Source: Spirochaetales bacterium
GTDB lineage: Bacteria > Spirochaetota > Spirochaetia > DSM-27196 > SLST01
Length of the DNA stretch: 6,180 nt
NCBI GenBank assembly: GCA_007130265.1
Contig: SLST01000234.1
Span: forward strand, 1-6,180
Direction of reading: 5' to 3'
Part shown: positions 1-6,024 of the stretch, in pieces
Position numbering within the stretch: position 1 is the first letter of the stretch
How the letters are laid out: each line of letters begins with the position of its first letter
Translations under genes and position numbers: made by a program
Notes under the pieces: generated by a model
Databases searched by the model: none
The model's input: the letters and a program-made list of their open reading frames with translations, nothing else
Told to the model about the DNA's origin: nothing

Positions 1-195
1 ATCGTCCAGCTCGAGAACTACTTCACCCTTCCGCTCACTCCCGATCTCGCCGCCCGCGCACATTTCTACCGCGCCCAGTCATACTACTTCACCGGGCAAC
101 GGCAGGCGGCGATTCTCGAGTTCGTGCTCGCGCGCGAGCACCACTACGTCGAAGTTCGAGCCTGGCTCGACCACCTTCTGACCGCCCCGCGGTGA
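1..195 (+). CDS. C-terminal fragment of a TPR-like protein
   Basis: Frame 1 is open from the window edge to a TGA at 193-195 and gives the last 64 residues of a protein that starts outside the window. The visible part is helical and rich in Ala, Tyr and Arg. Residues around 19-47 (motif ARAHFYRAQSYYFTGQRQAA, followed by an ILEF/LARE helix) have the small-large-Gly-Ala spacing of a tetratricopeptide repeat. TPR proteins usually act as protein-protein scaffolds, so no catalytic role can be assigned. The gene converges on the GH57 gene and belongs to a different transcription unit from the Rnf operon. That it is coding rests on the open frame and the TPR-like pattern; the family call is tentative because only about one repeat is visible. 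Confidence 0.6.
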   Translation: MVQLENYFTLPLTPDLAARAHFYRAQSYYFTGQRQAAILEFVLAREHHYVEVRAWLDHLLTAPR

Positions 196-197
196 GC

Positions 198-235
198 CAC
201 AGGCCTGTGTCACGAGCGGCGCACCAGAGCGGTGC
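198..235. repeat. Two small inverted repeats between convergent genes
   Basis: The 49-nt gap between the two convergent stop codons holds a perfect 12-bp palindrome, CACAGGCCTGTG (198-209). It also holds a 5-bp stem with a 5-nt loop, GCACC-agagc-GGTGC (221-235). Neither is followed by a run of T on either strand, so neither is a convincing Rho-independent terminator. The position suits transcription ending from both sides, but short stems like these are common by chance in GC-rich DNA. Confidence 0.3.
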
Positions 236-244
236 AAGCCCCCG

Positions 245-2272
245 TCACAGTCGATCAAGCTTGATGGAGACCGTTACGGTGAAGGCGGCGCCCGGCTCGA
301 GAGCGAGCTGAAAACGCGGCACCACACTCGTTCCCTGATACCTCGTTTCCAGCCCCTCGCACCCGAGGCTCACGGTCTCGATGGGCAGAATCCAGACTTC
401 GCACTCGTCGCTGAGACTAACGGTCAGACTCGTATCGTTCACCAGATCATTGAGGCGGACGGATCCGGCCGCCTGGACGACTTGACGCTCCGGCCCAATC
501 TCGACCCACTGCGCGTTTCCCTGCCGACTGAAGAGACGCAGGCTGTCCGCATCCTGGGAGAGAAGTGCGAAGTTGAGCTCGGGGGCGAATACTGCGTCAA
601 TAGATCCGTCGTCACCACATGTGATCTCGTAGTCGACTTCAACAACGCTCCGCTTGAACCGGTACTGCTTGACGATTGACGCCGCGCGATCGAATTCGCC
701 CTGACTCACCGTGCCTGCGGCCGCGAGCATGATGACGTGCGCATCGCGCTTACCATCCGCTCGATCGTAGAGACCGGCGATGAACGATCCCTGCTCCTCG
801 GCGCGGGCCGAGTCGAACTCCACGACCGTTGCATCCGGGCTCAGAAAGTGGTCCATGAAGCTTCTGCGCATGTGCGAGTCGTACCCTCTCGCCTCCACGT
901 CCGCCGAATGATAACTCTCGCGGCGCCGCGCGAGGGTGTCGAGATAGTTCCACGATGTGGGCAGGTAGTCGAGCTCGAAGAGCACGCCGCCTTCGGAATG
1001 GACGTACGCGTTCAGGTCCTGCCCCTGATACAGGAACTCGTCGAGCCCGTCCATGTCGAAGTCGACCGTGACAACCGACGGGATGAAGATCCCCCGCTCG
1101 CGCGTCTTCTTCTCAGCCTCGATCAATGACCGAAAAACCTGTTTGCGCAAGCGGTTGCTGTAGATTCCGCAGTGTTGGCCGTGCCAGTAAGCGGTGTGGC
1201 ACTGGCCCTTCCAGAGCTCCTCACGTGCTGCTTGCTTGCGGTACTTGTCGCCGCGGATCTGGTTCACGAGGACGTGAGTGTACTGCATCTTCGCGTACAT
1301 CAGATTGCTTTCGGCGTACCGCGTGAGAGACTGCCGGAAATACCCTCCAAAGATGAACCGGTTACGCCCCCCGGCGAACCGCTTTCGCAGAGCGTCGTAC
1401 GCCTCCTGGCGTTCGGGTGAGAGCGACCAGCACATCATCTCCTCGTACGACGTCGACGGGAAATAGCCTCGTGTCCTCGGCCGGCTCTCCTTCAGGTACG
1501 CAGACGGCAGCGTCACGTCGATCCATTCGTGATGCTCCTGAAGCAACTCGACGAAGCGCTCGAGCCACGGCGTCGACGATTCGGACCCCTGATCGTCGTC
1601 GCAACCATGCTCGGCGTACCGTTCTCCGGAGTCGAGGAGCACCAGGACCTCACTCCGATCTGTGGTTGCGTGGGCCTCCAGGAAGGTCAGAACGTCGTCC
1701 GGACGTCCCACGCGGGCGACTTCACGCAGGTCGTAGCAGACCGGAAAGACGGCAAGCGTCTTTCCCTGGTCTTCGGTGATACAGGGACGCAGCAGGTCGC
1801 AGCCGCCGAGCCCTGCGGCGATGAAGTGATAGTCGTCGAGGAAGGCATACTCCATACCGCTCGAACGCAGCGTGCTCGGCAGCGTCGGTTCCCAGACATG
1901 CTCGGTGATCCAGGTTCCTCGTGGCCGGCGACCGAATCGTTTTCGCAGGTACGTCGTGAGGTTCTCGATCTGGCCCAGTCGATCCGGTCTCGGGATGAGC
2001 GGAAGCACCGGGTCGTAGAACCCGCCTCCAAGGAGCTCGACCTGCTTGCGGGAAACCATCTCGGCCAGTACGTCGGTATACTCGGAATGATGTCGCTCGA
2101 GCCACTGGAGCAAATGCCCCGAGTAGTGGAGCGTCACCGGTATCTGAGGAGCGTTGTAGAGTGCGCGCAGGAAGGGCTTGTAGGAGCGTTGGTAAACATG
2201 TTCGATCTCGTCATCCGTGGCGCCCACCGGCTGACTGTTGGTGGAGCCGAAGATGAGCCTGACAGCGTTCAT
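245..2272 (-). CDS. GH57 4-alpha-glucanotransferase-like protein, probably inactive
   Basis: The 675-aa product matches the length and layout of the Thermococcus litoralis 4-alpha-glucanotransferase (659 aa): GH57 barrel at about 4-290, DUF1925-like helices at about 305-390, and a DUF1926-like beta domain from about 395 to the end. Recognisable motifs are GGFYDP (83-88), TWITEHVWEP (120-129) with nucleophile E124, DDYHF (146-150) and AYWHG (361-365). Family members transfer or hydrolyse alpha-1,4-glucans with an E123/D214 pair. Here D214 aligns with S215 (DSGE, not DDGE), the HNHQP motif reads TNSQP (11-15), and the region-5 ND before AYWHG reads HT (359-360). It therefore looks like a pseudoenzyme or glucan-binding protein, with no signal peptide seen. 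I chose the ATG at 2270-2272 because it gives the same N-terminus length as the homologue; a GTG one codon upstream (2273-2275) is possible. It lies 97 nt downstream of rnfA with its own promoter. Confidence 0.9.
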   Translation of the reverse strand: MNAVRLIFGSTNSQPVGATDDEIEHVYQRSYKPFLRALYNAPQIPVTLHYSGHLLQWLERHHSEYTDVLAEMVSRKQVELLGGGFYDPVLPLIPRPDRLGQIENLTTYLRKRFGRRPRGTWITEHVWEPTLPSTLRSSGMEYAFLDDYHFIAAGLGGCDLLRPCITEDQGKTLAVFPVCYDLREVARVGRPDDVLTFLEAHATTDRSEVLVLLDSGERYAEHGCDDDQGSESSTPWLERFVELLQEHHEWIDVTLPSAYLKESRPRTRGYFPSTSYEEMMCWSLSPERQEAYDALRKRFAGGRNRFIFGGYFRQSLTRYAESNLMYAKMQYTHVLVNQIRGDKYRKQAAREELWKGQCHTAYWHGQHCGIYSNRLRKQVFRSLIEAEKKTRERGIFIPSVVTVDFDMDGLDEFLYQGQDLNAYVHSEGGVLFELDYLPTSWNYLDTLARRRESYHSADVEARGYDSHMRRSFMDHFLSPDATVVEFDSARAEEQGSFIAGLYDRADGKRDAHVIMLAAAGTVSQGEFDRAASIVKQYRFKRSVVEVDYEITCGDDGSIDAVFAPELNFALLSQDADSLRLFSRQGNAQWVEIGPERQVVQAAGSVRLNDLVNDTSLTVSLSDECEVWILPIETVSLGCEGLETRYQGTSVVPRFQLALEPGAAFTVTVSIKLDRL

Positions 2273-2308
2273 CACCTTCCCGCCTGGTCGGTTCGGACAG
2301 TGGGGACG

Positions 2309-2337
2309 ATTCTACTTCCGCGGACCGCGCGTGTAAA
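2309..2337 (-). promoter_or_regulatory. Sigma70-like promoter for the GH57 gene
   Basis: Read on the minus strand, TTTACA (2332-2337) and TAGAAT (2309-2314) are separated by exactly 17 nt. Each hexamer differs from consensus by one base. The predicted start near position 2301 would leave a leader of about 30 nt before the GH57 ATG. The spacer contains an 11-bp inverted repeat, CGCGGACCGCG on the plus strand (2319-2329), which could be an operator or a chance GC palindrome. I see no terminator between rnfA and this promoter, so read-through from the Rnf operon is also possible. Confidence 0.6.
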
Positions 2338-2369
2338 TCCCCCGGGCCGTAGTTCGCGCCAGATATGCC

Positions 2370-2960
2370 TTACCCCACCAGGTTCTGGAGAAAGGCCTGG
2401 TCGAACGCGAGAATCGCGAGCGCCATCAGACCAGTGGTGATGAACGCGATCGGCACGCCCCGCAGCGCCGGAGGCACCGCCTCAGTTTCGAGCTTCTCGC
2501 GAATCGCGGCAATAACGACCATGACGATCAGAATACCTCCTCCGGCGGAAACCCCGGCGACGAGGCTCTCGAGCGGCCCGAAATCGGCTCGTGCGGCGAT
2601 GAGCGCGATACCAAGCACCACACAATTCGTCGAGACAATTGGCAGGTACTTCCCAACCGACCTGTGGAGCGCCGGAGCGACCGTTTCGATCAGGCGCTCC
2701 AAATAGTGGCCGAGCGCGAGAATCGCGAGCACGAACACGAAGGTCTGCAGGAAGAGCAGACCCAGCGGCGCGAGTATCCACGTCCGTAGCGCCCAGGTAA
2801 GAAGCGACCCGGTAGCCATGACAAAGACCGACGCGAGGCCGAGGCCGATCGAGGAGTCGACACGACGCGAGGCTCCGATCACCGGGCATAGCCCGAGGAA
2901 GTAGGTGAGAACAAGGTTGTTGACGAGGACGAAGGTCAGAATGATGCCGACGTAACTCAT
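2370..2960 (-). CDS. rnfA: Rnf electron transport complex subunit A (RnfA/RsxA)
   Basis: This 196-aa membrane protein is close to the family's usual length of about 190-195 aa. It has about six hydrophobic segments (roughly 4-24, 38-60, 66-90, 102-122, 132-153, 168-190). Two family motifs are clear: VLVNNLVLTYFLGLCP with C25, and TNCVVLG with C113. In RnfA/RnfE (and NqrE/NqrD) these half-channel cysteines jointly bind a [2Fe-2S] cluster inside the membrane, which relays electrons across the bilayer. The start is well supported: GGAGG (2968-2972) lies 7 nt upstream of the ATG, and the ATG overlaps the rnfE stop as ATGA. The gene ends with TAA. In many operons rnfB comes next, but here it is followed by a promoter and the GH57 gene. 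RnfA and RnfE are paralogues; the asparagine-rich N-terminal motif and the short C-terminus mark this one as A. Confidence 0.95.
   Translation of the reverse strand: MSYVGIILTFVLVNNLVLTYFLGLCPVIGASRRVDSSIGLGLASVFVMATGSLLTWALRTWILAPLGLLFLQTFVFVLAILALGHYLERLIETVAPALHRSVGKYLPIVSTNCVVLGIALIAARADFGPLESLVAGVSAGGGILIVMVVIAAIREKLETEAVPPALRGVPIAFITTGLMALAILAFDQAFLQNLVG
2406..2730. repeat. Exact 16-bp direct repeat within rnfA
   Basis: CGCGAGAATCGCGAGC occurs at 2406-2421 and again at 2715-2730. Both copies are in the rnfA frame and encode a LAILA stretch in two different membrane helices. Shared coding of a short hydrophobic peptide probably explains it, rather than a mobile or regulatory repeat. Confidence 0.5.
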
Positions 2961-3613
2961 GCCTGTTCCTCCGAGCCGACGGAACGACCGAACTCTCGGC
3001 CGTCTCTGCGTTGCCGCAATCGCGCAAAGAGAGCGGCCAGGTAACCAACCGTCAGGAGCGCTCCCGGAGCAAGCACCATCACGTGCGCCGGGCTCTCACT
3101 TATCCGTGGAATCACGAGAACGCCGTCGAAATCTCCGACCGGAAAGAACGTCACGGTACCGGACCCGACAACCTCGCGAACGAGCGCGATGAGTGTCAGG
3201 CTGAGCAGAAACCCGACGCCGAACCCGATGCCGTCGAGCAACGCTCGCACCGGCACCACCTGCCGTGCAAAGACGTCGGCACGCGCCAGGACTGCGCAGT
3301 TGACAACGATGAGCGGAACGAAAATCCCAAGACGCTCGCTGAGAACGGGGAGACGGGCCTGCATCGTGAGGTCGACGATCGTGACAAACAGCGCGGTGAC
3401 GCCGAGGAAGACCGGGTACTGTATGCGAGGCGGTACGACCGTGGCGAGAAGCGATACGCTCACGTTGGACGCGACGAGCACGACGAGTAGCGCCGTACCA
3501 AGACCAATCGCATTATCCACGCGCGTGGTGACGGCAAGTGCCGGACAGAGGCCGATCAGGGTGACGAAGACGACGTTCTCGCGGAAGATGCCGCGCGTCA
3601 GATCACGAACCAT
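2957..3613 (-). CDS. rnfE: Rnf electron transport complex subunit E (RnfE/RsxE)
   Basis: This 218-aa polytopic protein has the RnfE signature N-terminus: a TRGIFRENVVFV stretch (6-17), then IGLCP with C23. A second half-motif, NCAVLARADVFA, carries C106. Together with the two RnfA cysteines these supply the intramembrane [2Fe-2S] site. About six hydrophobic segments are visible, and the LAPGALLTVGYLAAL stretch near 181-195 is the usual last helix, followed by a charged tail. The usual Gly in NCxVLGRA is Ala here, a mild change. AAAGGTG (3618-3624) precedes the ATG at suitable spacing. The start lies inside the end of rnfD (11-nt overlap, 3603-3613) and the stop overlaps rnfA. In the common C-D-G-E-A-B order rnfG sits between D and E; the overlap here leaves no room for it. 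Confidence 0.95.
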   Translation of the reverse strand: MVRDLTRGIFRENVVFVTLIGLCPALAVTTRVDNAIGLGTALLVVLVASNVSVSLLATVVPPRIQYPVFLGVTALFVTIVDLTMQARLPVLSERLGIFVPLIVVNCAVLARADVFARQVVPVRALLDGIGFGVGFLLSLTLIALVREVVGSGTVTFFPVGDFDGVLVIPRISESPAHVMVLAPGALLTVGYLAALFARLRQRRDGREFGRSVGSEEQA

Positions 3614-4703
3614 GACGCACCTTTCTTTGCCCGAACCGCCTTGGTGTGCAGAGGCGGTCGATCAGGGGCACAATTGAGTTCACGGAGATGATGGCAAGAG
3701 CAACGGACTCGGGAAACTGCCCGTACGCTCGCAGCACGAAAGCGATGATCCCGGCAGCGCTGCCGTATACGAGCATCCCGCCTCCTGTCAGCGGGGACGT
3801 CACCGGATCGGTCGCCATGTAGAAGATCGCAATGATGAAACCGCCGGTGAGAACAGAGAATAGCACGTCTCCTGCAAAGAGGCCCAGATCGGCCGTGAGT
3901 CCGCCGAAAACCCTCGTGCATACCGCGAACGTCACGAAGAAGGCGGCCGGGATGTGCCAGGTAATGATACGTCTGGCAAACAGAAAGATGGTTCCTGCGA
4001 GGAGCAGCAGAGCCGACGCCTCGCCGATACTCCCCGCAACGTTCCCGACGAACAGATCGACGTAGCCGGCGGGCAGGTTCACGCCCAACCGACCGAGCAC
4101 ATGCACGTTGAGCCAGCTGGTCACGGCGGCATCGATCTCGGAGATCGGATACCCGGCCTCACGCAGGACGGCGATGGGCGCCTGCGCGCGCTCGGGGCCC
4201 GCGCCCTTCACCAGACTCAGAGGGGTTGCCGCGGCGAGTCCGTCGACCAGCGCGAGCGTACGCGGTGCGGCCCAGGTCGCCATGGAGCCTGGCCACGAGA
4301 AGGCGACAAAGACCCTCCCGGCGAGCGCCGGGTTCATCCAATTGCCTCCGAGCCCTCCAAAACTCCACTTGACCACGAGTATGGCGAAAGCCGAGGCGAC
4401 GACCGGGATGAACAGAGGGACGGCAGGGGAGAGCGACATGCCGACGAACAGCCCGCAGAGCACGGCGCTCCCGTCCCCGAGCGTCACGCGGGACGCGAGC
4501 CGCGCAGCAAACGCCTCGGAAACGACGGCCGACCCGACGGCGGCCGCGAGGACGAGAACGGCACGCGACCCGTAGAGGTAGACGCCCCAGGCGGCGGCCG
4601 GCAAGAGGCAGAGCGTGACGGTCCACATGATTCGGGTCGTCGAGGATCGATCGTGGTACTGAGGCGGATCGGACGCGACGAGGGTCAGCCGAGGATCACT
4701 CAC
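3603..4703 (-). CDS. rnfD: Rnf electron transport complex subunit D (RnfD/RsxD)
   Basis: The 366-aa integral membrane protein is close to the family norm (about 350 aa). RnfD carries a covalently bound FMN on a threonine and forms part of the ion-translocating membrane core. Family landmarks are the N-terminal SDPPQYHDRSSTTRIMW (11-27), GGNWMNPALAGR (119-130), DGLAAATPLS (154-163) with T160 as the likely FMN acceptor, FYMATDPVTSP (294-304), and VNSIVPLIDR (341-350) near the end. Around nine or ten hydrophobic segments are visible. The frame stays open upstream to 4901, but that part overlaps the rnfC 3' end and does not resemble RnfD. The GTG at 4701-4703, preceded by GGGAGGT (4707-4713), gives the expected N-terminus. 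It overlaps the rnfC stop by 8 nt and rnfE by 11 nt. ApbE, the usual FMN transferase, is not encoded here. Confidence 0.93.
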   Translation of the reverse strand: MSDPRLTLVASDPPQYHDRSSTTRIMWTVTLCLLPAAAWGVYLYGSRAVLVLAAAVGSAVVSEAFAARLASRVTLGDGSAVLCGLFVGMSLSPAVPLFIPVVASAFAILVVKWSFGGLGGNWMNPALAGRVFVAFSWPGSMATWAAPRTLALVDGLAAATPLSLVKGAGPERAQAPIAVLREAGYPISEIDAAVTSWLNVHVLGRLGVNLPAGYVDLFVGNVAGSIGEASALLLLAGTIFLFARRIITWHIPAAFFVTFAVCTRVFGGLTADLGLFAGDVLFSVLTGGFIIAIFYMATDPVTSPLTGGGMLVYGSAAGIIAFVLRAYGQFPESVALAIISVNSIVPLIDRLCTPRRFGQRKVRHGS

Positions 4704-6024
4704 CGGACCTCCCACTACGCTGTCGAGTCTTGGCTCGACGAAGCCGACGGACGAGCGGGATTCGCGACGGGCAGATGTAGCCGCAGGCGCCGCATTCGGT
4801 GCAATCGTGCAGCCCTTCCGAGGCAGCCCTCTGCAGGTCTCCGTGTTCGATGAGCTTGAACAGTCTTGTCGGACTGAGGCCCATCGGACAGGCGGAGACA
4901 CAGCGGCCGCACTGGATACACGGTACCGTCGGAGCGCGTCTGACTTCGCCTGCGGTCAGCGCAAGCACGGCCCGAGTCCCTTTCGTGATGGGCGTGGCAA
5001 GGTCGGACACCGTGTGCCCGGTCATGGGACCGCCCACCACGACCTTCATCGGGGTTTCCTTGAATCCGCCACACTCCTCGATCAGGTCACCAACCGGCGT
5101 TCCTATACGGACCTTGACGTTCGCCTCCTCGGCAATCGCCCCGCCGGCAACCGTCACGACCCTCTCGATCAACGGTATCCCGAGGACGACTGCCTCGTGT
5201 ATGGCCTTCGCCGTGGTCACGCCGAGTGTCATGCATCCCACGTCGGCCGCGTTGCCTCCTGAAGGAATCTCCCTGCCGACAACCGCCTTGACGAGTTGCC
5301 GCTCATCGCCTTGCGGATACCGCACGCGCAGCCGTACGACCTGGTACCCAAGGCCGGAAGCGCGAACCGCGGCACGCAGGGTGGAGGCTGCATCAGTCTT
5401 GTTCGACTCGACGGCAATGACGACCTTCGACGGACGGGTGATCCGGGAGACGATCTCGAGACCCGTCAGAACCGCGGAAACGTTCTCGACCATCGTCCGA
5501 TGGTCGCCGGACAGATAGGGTTCCGACTCGCTCCCGTTCAGGATGAGCGTGTCACACCGACGTTGGTTCATGTTCGCATACGAGAGAGGAATCGGCAGCC
5601 TCGACCCGTCCATGTCGACCACGCCGTGCTCCGCCATGAGACGCGATAGTGCTTTTCGGTCGTACGACTGCCAGTCATGCGCCTCCACGCGTTTACCAAG
5701 AAGATCGAACTCGCCGTCCATGTCGATAACAACGGCGTCGCAGGAGACGCCGTCCGGCAGGTCGATGCGCCGAATCTCGCGCACTATGCCCGGGATCGGA
5801 GCGTGCACATTGGCGCTGCGAGCGCTTGCTGCCCGGCCCACGAGCATGCCCTCGCGCACCCGGTCCGTCTGCGACACGCAAGCGACCGCCGGTTCGCCCG
5901 AGTGCTGGAGCAGCGGCACGATCGACGTACGAGGAATCGCCGCGTTCCACAGAGTGGCTCGGCGAGTGTGTCCTTTGCGGTCGGGCGGGACGATACCGCC
6001 TCGGGTGAATGTAAGCCTGCGCAC
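4696..6024 (-). CDS. rnfC: Rnf electron transport complex subunit C (RnfC/RsxC), divergent
   Basis: The 442-aa product has the RnfC order of domains. These are an N-terminal barrel with GGIVPPDRK (9-17) and a VHAPIPG motif (73-79), a Nqo1/NuoF-like FMN/NADH fold (about 125-350), an SLBB-like stretch (VRIGTPVGDLIEECGG, 305-320), and two [4Fe-4S] motifs: C369-C372-C375-C379 and C408-C411-C414-C418. RnfC normally takes or gives electrons to NADH through FMN at the cytoplasmic face. The glycine-rich loop G-[IL]-[VA]-G-[ML]-G-G-A-G-F-P-T is degenerate here, reading GVVDMDGSRLPI (134-145). The next motif is NGSESEPY (163-170), with Ser where RnfC usually has Cys, as in NuoF. NADH binding is therefore doubtful although the iron-sulfur wire is intact. 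Translation starts at GTG with a weak AGGT (6031-6034) 6 nt upstream, and overlaps the preceding stop by one base. Confidence 0.93.
   Translation of the reverse strand: MRRLTFTRGGIVPPDRKGHTRRATLWNAAIPRTSIVPLLQHSGEPAVACVSQTDRVREGMLVGRAASARSANVHAPIPGIVREIRRIDLPDGVSCDAVVIDMDGEFDLLGKRVEAHDWQSYDRKALSRLMAEHGVVDMDGSRLPIPLSYANMNQRRCDTLILNGSESEPYLSGDHRTMVENVSAVLTGLEIVSRITRPSKVVIAVESNKTDAASTLRAAVRASGLGYQVVRLRVRYPQGDERQLVKAVVGREIPSGGNAADVGCMTLGVTTAKAIHEAVVLGIPLIERVVTVAGGAIAEEANVKVRIGTPVGDLIEECGGFKETPMKVVVGGPMTGHTVSDLATPITKGTRAVLALTAGEVRRAPTVPCIQCGRCVSACPMGLSPTRLFKLIEHGDLQRAASEGLHDCTECGACGYICPSRIPLVRRLRRAKTRQRSGRSGE
4707..4713 (-). promoter_or_regulatory. Shine-Dalgarno site fixing the rnfD GTG start
   Basis: GGGAGGT on the minus strand sits inside the last codons of rnfC, 3 nt upstream of the GTG at 4701-4703. 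The spacing is short, but this is the only strong site near the family-typical N-terminus. The overlap with the rnfC stop supports translational coupling. The next in-frame ATG (M26) would cut into the first membrane helix. Confidence 0.6.

Noticed and set aside
2276..2369. Rho-independent terminator after rnfA
   Set aside because: The GC-rich stretch with CCCGGG has no proper stem-loop plus T-run on the minus strand.
1529..2440. 303-codon plus-strand open frame opposite the GH57 gene
   Set aside because: It is a shadow frame in GC-rich coding DNA; the opposite strand has unmistakable GH57 motifs and this translation shows no recognisable domain.
3954..4853. 299-codon plus-strand open frame opposite rnfD and the rnfC end
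   Set aside because: It is an antisense shadow with highly charged, low-complexity composition, while the opposite strand encodes a clear RnfD.
4704..4901. N-terminal extension of rnfD up to an upstream start at 4901
   Set aside because: It overlaps the Fe-S coding end of rnfC, is unlike any RnfD N-terminus, and a GTG with a Shine-Dalgarno site gives the expected family length.
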